From Salinispirillum sp. LH 10-3-1 (GTDB lineage Bacteria > Pseudomonadota > Gammaproteobacteria > Pseudomonadales > Natronospirillaceae): a stretch of 64,000 bases of DNA. Below, one piece after another: positions 44,934 to 54,107 of the stretch. The position numbers and the translations under genes are program-made. The number at the start of each line of letters is the position of its first letter. Position 1 is the first letter of the stretch. Location of the stretch: NCBI RefSeq assembly GCF_030643825.1, contig NZ_CP101717.1, positions 434,001 through 498,000 of the forward strand, given 5' to 3'. Under the pieces are notes generated by a model, which saw only the letters and a list, made by a program, of their open reading frames with translations, ran no database searches and was not told the DNA's origin.

Positions 44934-47533
44934 CACACAGCTCCTTCAGATTCTAAAAAATCTTGCGCGAAGCGCTGCAATACGCCGCCTGCGCTGTAGA
45001 TAGACACTTCTTCGGCGGTGTCTAAACGACACTGTACTGGCACACGCTCTTTGTTTCCGTCAGCGCGTTCAATCACCAAAGTCAGGGTTGCGCCGGGGGC
45101 GATGTCGCCTTCAACAGCATAGATTTCGGTGCCGTCTAACTGCAACGTAAGCCGCGTCGTGCCGGGCGCAAATTGCAGCGGCAGTACGCCCATACCGACC
45201 AGGTTCGTGCGGTGAATGCGCTCAAAACCTTCGGCGGCAATGGCTTCTACACCCGCCAAGCGCACACCTTTGGCGGCCCAGTCGCGCGAGGAGCCTTGGC
45301 CGTAGTCGGCTCCGGCCACAATGATCAGCGGCTGCTTGCGTGCCATGTAGGTTTCAATGGCTTCCCACATGCGCACCACTTGGCCTTCGGGCTCTAAGCG
45401 CGCCAGCGATCCTTGTTTGATTTTGCCGTTTTCCTGCACCATTTCATTCAGCAGTTTGGGGTTGGCAAAGGTGGCGCGTTGCGCGGTGAGGTGGTCGCCG
45501 CGGTGCGTGGCATAAGAGTTGAAGTCTTCTTCTGGTAAGCCCATTTTGGCCAGATATTCACCCGCTGCGCTGTCGAGCATGATGGCGTTAGACGGCGACA
45601 GGTGGTCGGTGGTGATGTTGTCGCCCAGCACGGCCAGCGGACGCATACCTTTGAGCGCAGGCTTGTTGGCCAGGGCACCTTCCCAATAGGGTGGACGACG
45701 AATGTAGGTGCTTTGCGGGCGCCATTCGTAAAGCGGGCTGACTGCCGTTTTGGCGCTGTCGTCGATTTGGAACATGGGAATGTACACGGCGTTGAACTGC
45801 TCGGGTTTCACCGCTTGGGCGACAATGGCGTCGATTTCTTCGTCGCTGGGCCAGAGGTCTTTCAGCGTAATTGGCTGGCCTTTAGCGTCCACGCCGAGGG
45901 CGTCTTTTTCGATATCAAAGCGAATAGTACCGGCAATGGCGTAGGCCACGACTAACGGTGGTGAGGCCAAAAACGCCTGCTTGGCGTAGGGGTGAATGCG
46001 GCCATCGAAGTTGCGGTTGCCGGACAATACGGCGGTGGCGTAGAGGTCGCGGTCGATGATCTCTTGCTGGATTTTCGGGTCCAGCGCGCCGCTCATGCCA
46101 TTACAGGTTGTGCAGGCAAAACCGACGATGCCGAAGCCCAGTTTTTCCAGTTCGGGCAGCAAGCCCGCTTCTTCCAAATACAGTTGTACGGTTTTGGAAC
46201 CGGGCGCTAGCGAGGTCTTCACCCAAGGTTTAGCTTGCAGGCCCAAGGCATTGGCTTTCTTCGCCAACAGGCCCGCAGCGATGACGTTGCGCGGGTTGCT
46301 GGTGTTGGTGCAACTGGTGATGGCGGCGATAATCGTTGCGCCGTCTGGCATGCGGCCATCGGCGTGATTTTCGACGGTGCCGCTGATGCCCAATTTGGCA
46401 AGGTCGGCGGTCGATACGCGCTTGTGCGGGTTACTCGGCCCGGCGATGTTGCGGCCTATGGTTGAAAGATCAAAGCGTAAGACGCGCTCGTACTGCGCGC
46501 TCTTCAGGCTGTCGGCCCACAAACCGGTGGTTTTGGCGTACTGCTCAACCAAGGCTACTTGTTCGGCGCTGCGGCCGGTGAGCGTTAAATAGTCCAGCGT
46601 GTTTTGGTCGATGGAGAACAGTGCCGCCGTGGCGCCGTATTCGGGCGTCATGTTGGAAATGGTCGCTCGGTCGCCCAAGGTCAGCGAGTAGGCACCCTCG
46701 CCAAAGAATTCCAGCCAGGTCGATACCACTTTCTCGTTGCGCAGAAATTCAGTCAGCGCCAAAACGATGTCGGTCGCGGTAATACCCGGTTGGCGCTGGC
46801 CGACCAGTTCTACACCCACGATGTCGGGCAGGCGCATCCATGAGGCACGGCCCAGCATGACGCTTTCCGCTTCCAAACCGCCCACACCAATGGCGATAAC
46901 ACCGAGTGCGTCCACATGCGGGGTGTGGCTGTCGGTGCCGACCAAGGTATCGGGGTAGGCGACGCCGTCTACCGCGTGAATCACCGGCGACATTTTTTCC
47001 AGGTTGATCTGGTGCATGATGCCGTTGCCGGGCGGAATCACATCGACGTTTTTGAACGCTTGCTTGGTCCAGTTGATGAAGTGGAAGCGGTCTTCATTGC
47101 GGCGGTCTTCAATGGCGCGGTTTTTGGCGAATGAATCCGGGTCGTTCCCTCCGTGCTCAACCGCCAGCGAGTGGTCCACAATCAACTGCGTTGGCACTAC
47201 AGGGTTGACCTTGGCCGGGTCGCCGCCCATGGCGGCAATGGCGTCGCGCAGGCCAGCCAAGTCTACCAATGCGGTTTGGCCCAAGATGTCGTGACACACC
47301 ACACGCGCCGGAAACCACGGAAAATCGAGGTCACGCTTGCGCTCGATCAACTGGCGCAGGGCGTCGTTCAGCAACTCGGGGTCGCAGCGGCGCACGAGGT
47401 TTTCGGCCAACACACGCGAGGTGTACGGCAGCGTGTCGTAAGCGCCGGGTGTGAGGGCGTCTACCGCAGCACGGGCGTCAAAATAATCGAGTGCGGTGCC
47501 GGGGAGCGTTTTTCTGTAGAGGCTGTTCATCAT
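44933..47533 (-). CDS. acnD: Fe/S-dependent 2-methylisocitrate dehydratase AcnD
   Basis: 866-residue aconitase-superfamily enzyme that dehydrates 2-methylcitrate. The Fe-S cysteines are in ITSCTNTSNP and GFACTTCNGMSG; the C-terminal swivel domain has AGADYGQGSSRDWAAKGVRLAG. The length near 866 and the neighbouring prpF distinguish it from AcnA. ATG 47533 is followed by a second ATG. It lies 24 bp after prpC. Confidence 0.95.
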   Translation of the reverse strand: MMNSLYRKTLPGTALDYFDARAAVDALTPGAYDTLPYTSRVLAENLVRRCDPELLNDALRQLIERKRDLDFPWFPARVVCHDILGQTALVDLAGLRDAIAAMGGDPAKVNPVVPTQLIVDHSLAVEHGGNDPDSFAKNRAIEDRRNEDRFHFINWTKQAFKNVDVIPPGNGIMHQINLEKMSPVIHAVDGVAYPDTLVGTDSHTPHVDALGVIAIGVGGLEAESVMLGRASWMRLPDIVGVELVGQRQPGITATDIVLALTEFLRNEKVVSTWLEFFGEGAYSLTLGDRATISNMTPEYGATAALFSIDQNTLDYLTLTGRSAEQVALVEQYAKTTGLWADSLKSAQYERVLRFDLSTIGRNIAGPSNPHKRVSTADLAKLGISGTVENHADGRMPDGATIIAAITSCTNTSNPRNVIAAGLLAKKANALGLQAKPWVKTSLAPGSKTVQLYLEEAGLLPELEKLGFGIVGFACTTCNGMSGALDPKIQQEIIDRDLYATAVLSGNRNFDGRIHPYAKQAFLASPPLVVAYAIAGTIRFDIEKDALGVDAKGQPITLKDLWPSDEEIDAIVAQAVKPEQFNAVYIPMFQIDDSAKTAVSPLYEWRPQSTYIRRPPYWEGALANKPALKGMRPLAVLGDNITTDHLSPSNAIMLDSAAGEYLAKMGLPEEDFNSYATHRGDHLTAQRATFANPKLLNEMVQENGKIKQGSLARLEPEGQVVRMWEAIETYMARKQPLIIVAGADYGQGSSRDWAAKGVRLAGVEAIAAEGFERIHRTNLVGMGVLPLQFAPGTTRLTLQLDGTEIYAVEGDIAPGATLTLVIERADGNKERVPVQCRLDTAEEVSIYSAGGVLQRFAQDFLESEGAV

Positions 47534-47557
47534 TGGGCTCGCTGATTCCGGTGGTGT

Positions 47558-48697
47558 TTAGGCGCGTTCGTCGAGTGCCGGTACGGGGCGGTTTTCTGGC
47601 CCGGTGTAGTCGGCGCTGGGACGAATGATGCGGTTGTTGGCGCGTTGTTCCATGATGTGGGCGGTCCAGCCGCTCACCCGTGAACACACGAAAATGGGGG
47701 TGAACAACGGGGTGGGGATGCCCATAAAATGGTACGCAGAGGCGTGGAAGAAGTCGGCGTTGCAGAACAGTTTTTTCTCGCGCCACATCACTTCTTCACA
47801 ACGCACAGACACGGGGTAAAGCACGGTGTCGCCCACTTCGGCGGCCAGTTTTTCCGACCACAGTTTGATGATGTCGTTGCGTGGGTCGTGGGTGCGATAA
47901 ATGGCGTGCCCAAAACCCATGATTTTGTCTTTACGCGCCAGCATACCCAGAATGGCTTCTTCTGCTTCGTCGGGCGATTTCCATTGTTGGATCATGTCCA
48001 TCGCGGCTTCGTTCGCGCCACCGTGCAGTGGGCCTCGTAAAGTACCGATGGCAGCGGTGACGGCGGAATGGACGTCGGACAAGGTGGAGGCGCAGACGCG
48101 GGCGGCGAACGTTGAGGCGTTGAATTCGTGTTCGGCGTACAAAATCAGCGAGACGTTCATGACGCGTTCGTGCAGTTCGCTGGGTTTTTTGCCGTGCAGC
48201 AGGGCAAGGAAGTGGCCGCCAATGGAGTCGACTTCGGGGGCCAGGGTATCGATGCGCTCGCCGTGGTGGCTGAAGCGATACCAGTAGTTGATGATGGACG
48301 GGAAGACGGCCAGCATGCGGTCGATGTGGTTCAGTTGGTCGCTAAAGCTGTGTTCGGTCTCGAGGTTGCCGAGCATGGAGCAGCCGGTGCGCAGGACGTC
48401 CATGGGGTGGGCGTCGGCGGGGATCTGTTCCAGTACGGCTTTTAGGGCGTCGGGTAGGCCGCGCAGGCTTTTTAGGCGGCTGATGTAACCTGCCAGTTCG
48501 GTGCGGTTGGGCAGTTTGCCGTACAGCAGCAGGTAGGCGACTTCTTCAAATTGGGTTTTGTCGGCGAGTTCTTTGACGTCGTAGCCGCGATAGGTGAGGC
48601 CGGCGCCGGTTTTACCGACGGTGCAGAGGGCGGTTTCGCCGGCGGATTGGCCGCGCAGGCCTGCGCCAGATAGGGGTTTCGCTGTGGTGTCGGTCAT
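47558..48697 (-). CDS. prpC: 2-methylcitrate synthase
   Basis: 379-residue citrate-synthase-family enzyme that condenses propionyl-CoA with oxaloacetate. Visible are GAGLTYRGYDVKELADKT at the N terminus, the active-site His segments (ADAHPMDVLR, LRGPLHGGANEAAMDMI) and IMGFGHAIYRTHDPRN. The short N terminus, without the extension of GltA, fits PrpC. A family 1 repeat with a 27-bp stem lies between it and prpB. Confidence 0.95.
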   Translation of the reverse strand: MTDTTAKPLSGAGLRGQSAGETALCTVGKTGAGLTYRGYDVKELADKTQFEEVAYLLLYGKLPNRTELAGYISRLKSLRGLPDALKAVLEQIPADAHPMDVLRTGCSMLGNLETEHSFSDQLNHIDRMLAVFPSIINYWYRFSHHGERIDTLAPEVDSIGGHFLALLHGKKPSELHERVMNVSLILYAEHEFNASTFAARVCASTLSDVHSAVTAAIGTLRGPLHGGANEAAMDMIQQWKSPDEAEEAILGMLARKDKIMGFGHAIYRTHDPRNDIIKLWSEKLAAEVGDTVLYPVSVRCEEVMWREKKLFCNADFFHASAYHFMGIPTPLFTPIFVCSRVSGWTAHIMEQRANNRIIRPSADYTGPENRPVPALDERA

Positions 48698-48722
48698 TAT
48701 TATTGTCCTCTTTGATTTGTAA

Positions 48723-48845
48723 GGTGTTTGTCCCTACCGGGGAAGTCCTTTCCACGGACGCCGTGAACCCATCCATGGGGGCTCGGATGCGGCCGTCCGG
48801 GCCGCATACGCCGTGTGCAGGACTTCCCCGGTAGGGACAAACACC
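48723..48845 (+). repeat. Structured intergenic repeat, family 1 (copy F), inside the prp operon
   Basis: A perfect 27-bp stem (48723-48749 with 48819-48845) encloses GACGCCGTGAACCCATCC with GGGGGCTC and a second hairpin, ATGCGGCC/GGCCGCAT (about 48787-48806). It is the longest and cleanest stem of the family. It fills the 201-bp gap between prpB (upstream) and prpC (downstream), so the prp mRNA must contain it unless prpC has its own promoter. Confidence 0.85.
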
Positions 48846-48898
48846 GGTAGCAAACACCAAGTCTGGCAATAGGCTTTGCCAGCTCGGGTTACAGGGAG

Positions 48899-49789
48899 TT
48901 AATCCTTGCCGAACAACCGGTCTAGGGTCTGTTCATAGTCGTGGTAGTTCAGAAAATCGTACAGCTCCATACGGGTCTGCATGGTATCCACCACGTCCCG
49001 CTGGTGGCCGTCTTGCAGAATGTGTTGGTACACGTTCAGCGCCGCTTTGTTCATGGCGCGGAAAGCTGACAGCGGGTACAGCACTAAGCTCACGCCGACG
49101 GTGGCGAGTTCTTCTTTGCTGAACAGTGGCGTCGCGCCGAATTCGGTGATGTTCGCGAGTACCGGTACTTTCACCGCGTCGACAAACTGTTGGTATTGTT
49201 CGAGGGTGATCATGGCTTCCGGGAAGATCATGTCGGCCCCGGCTTCCACGCAGGTCACGGCGCGCTCAATGGCGGAGTCCATGCCTTCAACGGCAAGTGC
49301 GTCAGTGCGTGCCATGATGACGAAGCTGCTGTCGGTACGGGCATCGGCGGCGCTTTTAATGCGGTCGGTCATTTCTCCGGCCGATACGATGGCTTTGTTC
49401 GGGCGGTGGCCGCAGCGTTTTTGCGCGACTTGGTCTTCAATGTGAATGGCGGCTGCGCCTGCGCGTTCCATTTCTGTCACTGTGCGCTTGATGTTGAACA
49501 CGCCACCAAAGCCGGTGTCGGCGTCGACCAATAAAGGCAGGTCACAAGCGGCTGTGATGCGGCGTACGTCTTCCAGTACGTCATTCAGTGAGGTGATGCC
49601 TAAATCCGGCAGGCCGTAGGAGGCGTTGGCGACGCCGCCGCCAGACAGATAAATAGCCTGATGCCCGGTCTGTTTTGCCATCATGGCGGTGTAGGCATTA
49701 ATAGTACCGACCACTTGCAAGGGGGCGTGGTCGGCCACGGCTTGGCGGAATTTTGCGCCTTGTGAAAGTGCTGTGGTTGAAGATGCCAT
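48899..49789 (-). CDS. prpB: Methylisocitrate lyase
   Basis: 296-residue isocitrate-lyase-family enzyme that splits 2-methylisocitrate into pyruvate and succinate. The active-site motif K-R-C-G-H is present, followed by RPNKAIV, and VDADTGFGG binds the metal. ATG 49789 has AGGAGG eight bases upstream; the frame extends 20 codons further without support. It lies 25 bp after the GntR gene and is the first enzyme gene of the operon. Confidence 0.95.
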   Translation of the reverse strand: MASSTTALSQGAKFRQAVADHAPLQVVGTINAYTAMMAKQTGHQAIYLSGGGVANASYGLPDLGITSLNDVLEDVRRITAACDLPLLVDADTGFGGVFNIKRTVTEMERAGAAAIHIEDQVAQKRCGHRPNKAIVSAGEMTDRIKSAADARTDSSFVIMARTDALAVEGMDSAIERAVTCVEAGADMIFPEAMITLEQYQQFVDAVKVPVLANITEFGATPLFSKEELATVGVSLVLYPLSAFRAMNKAALNVYQHILQDGHQRDVVDTMQTRMELYDFLNYHDYEQTLDRLFGKD

Positions 49790-49814
49790 GCGGTGGCCTC
49801 CTGTTAGCTGATGT

Positions 49815-50492
49815 TTAGGGTTTAGATGTGTGCGAAAGATAATGTTCAAGCAAGCGCCGTGACCGGCTGATGTGGCGGCGCATCAACAGCTCGGCCAAGT
49901 CGGCTTCGCGGTTGCGCAGCGCGTCGAGAATCATCTGATGTTCGCGCAGCGCTTGAATAGGGTCGGTGCGGTGGTCGGCGGTTTGTTGGCGGTACATGCG
50001 CACCACGGCGTAGAGTTCGTCGCACAGCAGGGCAATCAGTTGTTTGTTGCGGCTGGCGCGGATGATGCGGTTGTGAAAGTCGTAATTGCCTTCTTGGTCG
50101 GCGTAGTGTTCGCCGCCACTGGCTAGCAAGTCTTGTTCGTGTTGTTCCAGCAGTGCTTTTAGCTCGTCCAACTCGGCGTCGGAAATGAATTCGCAGGCTT
50201 GACGTGCTGCCATGCCTTCCAGCGCTTCGCGGATGGCGAAGGTGTTAGCGAGGGATTCTGTCGACAATTCCACCACGCGCGCGCCCACGTTAGGAATGCG
50301 GGTGACCAGGCCCATACCTTCCAATTTCACAATGGCTTCGCGCAATGGCCCACGGGATACGCCGTACTTGCGCGCCAGTTCAGGTTCGGAAATCTTGCTG
50401 CCCTGCGGCATTTCGCCATGAATGATGGCTTGGCTGAGACGCTGGGCGAGGTCTTCGGTGATGGTCTGAGTTTTCAGTGTGGAGACGGTCAT
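49815..50492 (-). CDS. GntR/FadR-type regulator of the propionate operon
   Basis: 225-residue regulator with an N-terminal winged helix ([20 protein letters not shown]) and a helical FCD effector domain ([20 protein letters not shown], then the metal-binding His residues in [13 protein letters not shown] and [12 protein letters not shown]). It is the promoter-proximal gene of gntR-prpB-prpC-acnD-prpF. Three TGTCGACA palindromes lie immediately upstream, so it probably represses its own operon until a methylcitrate-cycle intermediate binds. This is inference from position. Confidence 0.88.
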   Translation of the reverse strand: MTVSTLKTQTITEDLAQRLSQAIIHGEMPQGSKISEPELARKYGVSRGPLREAIVKLEGMGLVTRIPNVGARVVELSTESLANTFAIREALEGMAARQACEFISDAELDELKALLEQHEQDLLASGGEHYADQEGNYDFHNRIIRASRNKQLIALLCDELYAVVRMYRQQTADHRTDPIQALREHQMILDALRNREADLAELLMRRHISRSRRLLEHYLSHTSKP

Positions 50493-50577
50493 GTGTCGAC
50501 ACTCGGATTAAGATTGTCGACATAATAGTCGTAATTATCCGTCTGTGTCCATAATAAAGTGATAGATTGTCGACAAT
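50493..50577. promoter_or_regulatory. Three TGTCGACA operators of the prp operon
   Basis: GTGTCGACAC (50493-50502), a TTGTCGACAT at 50514-50523 and the perfect ATTGTCGACAAT (50566-50577) share the core TGTCGACA. The first touches the start codon region of the GntR gene; centres are 21 and 53 bp apart, that is about two and five helical turns. TTGT-N2-ACAA-like dyads are usual FadR-subfamily operators. Confidence 0.75.
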
Positions 50578-50658
50578 GTGTGGTCGGCTGTTGGCGTGGA
50601 GGGCCGAACTCCTACATGTAGGAGGCCAGCCCTCTGGCCGAACATATGTTGATTTATC

Positions 50659-52293
50659 TCAGCCGGTTACCCCCGAAAAGCGACCACTGAGTTCTCGATT
50701 ACGTCGTACCATCTCTTGCAGCGTCGCGGATATGCCATTCAAGCTGCGGGCGGTGGTTGCCGTTTCTTCCGTTTGCTCTGCCACGCTCGATATGTTTTTG
50801 GCGATATCACCGGCCACGCTGGTTTGTTCTTCCGAGGCTGTAGCAACCTGCGTGTTAATGGTGTTGATGTCGCCAATAGCGTTGGTGACGTTGTGCAGTT
50901 GTTCTGCCGATTCATTGAAAGTGCTGACGCTTTGCTGTGAGATGTCGCGTGACTGTTTCATCACGGTAACGGTGTCCCGCGCGCCGCTTTGTACACTTTC
51001 AATAATACCTTGAATCTCTTGGGTGGAAGTTTGAGTGCGTTGCGCCAATGACCGAACTTCATCGGCCACCACGGCAAAGCCCCGGCCTTGTTCACCGGCG
51101 CGCGCGGCTTCAATGGCGGCGTTTAAGGCCAGCAAGTTGGTTTGTTCAGCAATGGCTTTGATGACGTCCAACACATTGCCAATGTTGGCTGTTTCGGTTT
51201 CCAGTTTGTCGACCGTTTTCATGGAAGACCCGATTTGTTCAGCTAACCGATCAATAGAACTGCGCGCCTCGTCCATCGCTTTCAATCCGGTCATTGCTGC
51301 TTCGTTGGCTTGGTTGGCTAGGCTGGCGGCGTCTTGTGCATGGTTAGACACCTCTTGCGCTGCAGACGCCATTTCTTCCATGGCGGTTGCTACTTGTGCA
51401 GTGCTGTCGTTGGCGCCGTTGGTGTGTTCGACAATGGCGTTGGACGCCGTAACCAAGCTTTCCGTGGCGTTGTCGAGTGCATCAGAGGTTTGGTGCATTT
51501 CTTTTGCGATGGCGGCTAAGAAACTTTGCAGTTCGCGGGCCGCGGAAGCCAAGACGCCCAGTTCATCCTGGCGGCGAATATCAATGTTGTTGTCCAGTTG
51601 CCCTTGGCTCAGTGCGTGTATAGCGCCAATCAGGCTACGGCTTGGTTTCACAATGGCTGAATTGACCACCAACATGGCCACTGTGCCAAATGCCAGGATG
51701 GCTGCCATCAATAAGGCTCCAGCGAGCAGGGTGGCAGAGGACACTTCGTCCGGAATTTGATCAGAGCGCTCAACGGCATAGTTGCTGAGCGCCGTGGCCG
51801 CTGCATTCAATAGTCGCGTCGGTTCACGGTCCATCCCGGCTACCGCTGCATCGCCCGCAATGTGGTTAAAACCACTGGCCCTGAAGTCTTCCAAACCACC
51901 GCGATAGCGCTCGCCCATGGTACGGTGCGCTTGCAGAAACTCTTGTACTAACTGCCGCTCTGGCCCTTCGGACATCATGGGCAGTACCCGTGCGCCAATG
52001 TCTTGAACAAGGCGTTCTTGGTGTTGGAAACTGGTCCAAAAACGGTCGAGCTGCGCCGGGTCGTGACCGCGCAGCAAGACGTTTTTCCATTCTTGAATCT
52101 GGGTTTTGAATTCGTTCGACATCAGGCTGATTTGTCGCTCGATGGCGATTTCGCTGGCGATCAATTGATTGTATTGATTGATGCTGTGGTTGACGCGTTG
52201 GAAGTAATACGCGCCAGCAATCAGAATCAGTAGGCAGCCGCCTGTGATGATGGCCAACAGCTTGTTGAACAGACTCCGGTTTACCCAGTTCAT
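50659..52293 (-). CDS. Methyl-accepting chemotaxis protein
   Basis: 544-residue chemoreceptor. TM1 is at about residues 12-31 and TM2 at about 190-212, with a periplasmic four-helix-bundle-size domain between them. A HAMP domain and a long coiled-coil signalling domain follow, with the tip [20 protein letters not shown] and [20 protein letters not shown]. It lies alone between the prp operon and manA. The ligand is unknown; closeness to the prp genes is not evidence of propionate sensing. Confidence 0.93.
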   Translation of the reverse strand: MNWVNRSLFNKLLAIITGGCLLILIAGAYYFQRVNHSINQYNQLIASEIAIERQISLMSNEFKTQIQEWKNVLLRGHDPAQLDRFWTSFQHQERLVQDIGARVLPMMSEGPERQLVQEFLQAHRTMGERYRGGLEDFRASGFNHIAGDAAVAGMDREPTRLLNAAATALSNYAVERSDQIPDEVSSATLLAGALLMAAILAFGTVAMLVVNSAIVKPSRSLIGAIHALSQGQLDNNIDIRRQDELGVLASAARELQSFLAAIAKEMHQTSDALDNATESLVTASNAIVEHTNGANDSTAQVATAMEEMASAAQEVSNHAQDAASLANQANEAAMTGLKAMDEARSSIDRLAEQIGSSMKTVDKLETETANIGNVLDVIKAIAEQTNLLALNAAIEAARAGEQGRGFAVVADEVRSLAQRTQTSTQEIQGIIESVQSGARDTVTVMKQSRDISQQSVSTFNESAEQLHNVTNAIGDINTINTQVATASEEQTSVAGDIAKNISSVAEQTEETATTARSLNGISATLQEMVRRNRELSGRFSGVTG

Positions 52294-52462
52294 GATATGC
52301 TCCTAAATTATAATCATGTCATTTATTTATAGTCGAAACCGGACAAGCCGAGTAATTAAATTCCCTCTCCAATATGTAAAAGTATTGAAGCTCGAAAGGG
52401 CCGTGGTGCTCGGACAGGGAGCGCGCTAAACTGCAATGTCGATTCTTTATGGTGATTACTTC

Positions 52463-53650
52463 ATGCCCTGTGTGCACCAGCCCATTCTTTTGCAGCCAAT
52501 CTTTCAACATTATGCGTGGGGTAGCCGCGATGGCATCGCGCAGGTGCTGGGTTGGATCACGAAAGACGAAGTGTTACCGGTGGCCGAGCTGTGGATGGGC
52601 GCGCATGCAGGGTTACCGTCCCCTTTGGCAGAAACGATAGAAGGCATCACACATCTGGATGCTTTAATCGACCGTTATCCGGAAGACATTCTCGGGCCAC
52701 AACACGCTGAACTGCAGAATCGGTTGCCTTATCTCTTTAAGGTGCTAAGTGCAGGCAGTGCGTTATCCATACAGGTGCACCCCTCGAAGCAACAGGCTGA
52801 AGCGGGGTTTGCCGCCGAAAATGCGCAGGGCAAAGCGCTGACTGACCCCACGCGCAATTACAAAGACGACAACCATAAGCCCGAACTCTTGGTGGCATTG
52901 ACGGAGTTTCACGCCATGGCCGGCTTTCGGCAGCCCGAAGCCGTAGCAGAGCGCTTGGCGCAGTTGAGTTGCGCCGCCTTACAGGCGTGGGTTGAGCCGT
53001 TGCAGCGCGATGGTTTGTCGGCCTTAGAAGAACTCTATGCGTGGTCATTGGCGCTGCCAGCAGCAGACGTTCGGCGCATTGTCGATGACGCCATGGCGGT
53101 GCTGCCCGACGGCAGTGAGTTCGCCTGGATGGCCCAGTTGCACCAGCAATACGGTGCAGACATGGGCATCTTCTTTCCGTTGCTGTTGAACGTACAGGTG
53201 CTCCAGCCGGGAGAAGCGATTTATTTAGACGCCGGAATCCCGCATGCTTATTTGCGCGGCACCGGCTTGGAAGTGATGGCGAGCTCCGACAATGTGCTGC
53301 GCGGTGGGCTGACCAGCAAGTACAAAGATGTCGCGGAATTACTGCGCGTGACCGAAATTCGCGCCGACAGCGTGCAGGTGCAACCGGGAACTACGGAGCA
53401 GGGCGTAACGCGTTACGATGTGCCCTGTACTGACTTCCAATTGCACCTGATTGACTTGAATGAGAGCAGAACCACACTGGGCACCAGCGGCAGTGCCGAG
53501 TTATTGCTGGTGCTCGAAGGTGAAGCCGAGGTGGCCGACCAAACTGTGCAGCAGGGCAGTATTGTGTTGCTGCCCGCGTGTTTGGGTGAAGTGCGTTTGC
53601 GCGGCAATGCGCGGTTGGCGGTGGTGACGACGGTAGTTGAGACCCTCTAG
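52463..53650 (+). CDS. manA: Mannose-6-phosphate isomerase, class I
   Basis: 395-residue zinc enzyme interconverting mannose 6-phosphate and fructose 6-phosphate. Class I motifs are IFQHYAWGSRDGIA at the N terminus, the metal-binding SIQVHPSKQQAEAGFAAENA, KPELLVALTEFHAMAGF, and LDAGIPHAYLRGTGLEVMAS with SDNVLRGGLTSK. ATG 52463 (GGTGA seven bases upstream) gives the usual N terminus; ATG 52436 would add nine residues. Its stop overlaps the convergent dgkA stop. Confidence 0.94.
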   Translation: MPCVHQPILLQPIFQHYAWGSRDGIAQVLGWITKDEVLPVAELWMGAHAGLPSPLAETIEGITHLDALIDRYPEDILGPQHAELQNRLPYLFKVLSAGSALSIQVHPSKQQAEAGFAAENAQGKALTDPTRNYKDDNHKPELLVALTEFHAMAGFRQPEAVAERLAQLSCAALQAWVEPLQRDGLSALEELYAWSLALPAADVRRIVDDAMAVLPDGSEFAWMAQLHQQYGADMGIFFPLLLNVQVLQPGEAIYLDAGIPHAYLRGTGLEVMASSDNVLRGGLTSKYKDVAELLRVTEIRADSVQVQPGTTEQGVTRYDVPCTDFQLHLIDLNESRTTLGTSGSAELLLVLEGEAEVADQTVQQGSIVLLPACLGEVRLRGNARLAVVTTVVETL

Positions 53651-54036
53651 CCGACGAAGCGCCCCAAAATTTGCGTCTCCCACACCACCACGCCCCAGGT
53701 CAGCGCCATGAGCATCAGGCTGGTGAACACAGCGGCGGAACCCATGTCTTTCGCGCGTCCGGCCAGTTCGTGCCATTCCGGGCTGGCGTGGTCTACCACC
53801 GCTTCAATGGCGGAATTCAGCAGCTCGACGATCAACACCAAAAGGCCTGTGCCAACCAATAGTAACCACTGCAACAGGGTGTCCGCCAGAAAGGCCGCTG
53901 CCAATACTGCGCAGGCTACCAGCAACAGTTCTTGCCGAAAGGCCGCTTCGTTGCGGTACGCGGCGCGAAAGCCGAGCATGGAGTAGCGTGTTGCATTAAT
54001 GATGCGTTGCAGGCCAGTAGTGCCGGGCTTGCCCAT
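53647..54036 (-). CDS. dgkA: Diacylglycerol kinase
   Basis: 129-residue integral membrane kinase with three transmembrane helices that phosphorylates diacylglycerol to phosphatidic acid. Family residues are AAFRQELLLVA and the active-site segment VELLNSAIEAVVDHASPEWHE. ATG 54036 is chosen with GAGG upstream; the frame extends 16 codons further. It converges with manA (4-bp overlap of the stops) and is divergent from the antiporter gene. Confidence 0.93.
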   Translation of the reverse strand: MGKPGTTGLQRIINATRYSMLGFRAAYRNEAAFRQELLLVACAVLAAAFLADTLLQWLLLVGTGLLVLIVELLNSAIEAVVDHASPEWHELAGRAKDMGSAAVFTSLMLMALTWGVVVWETQILGRFVG

Positions 54037-54107
54037 GTTGTATCCTCGTCTCCTAATAGACTCGCCAGTTAACACCATAATCATGACATTACCACAGTGA
54101 TAAGCTG

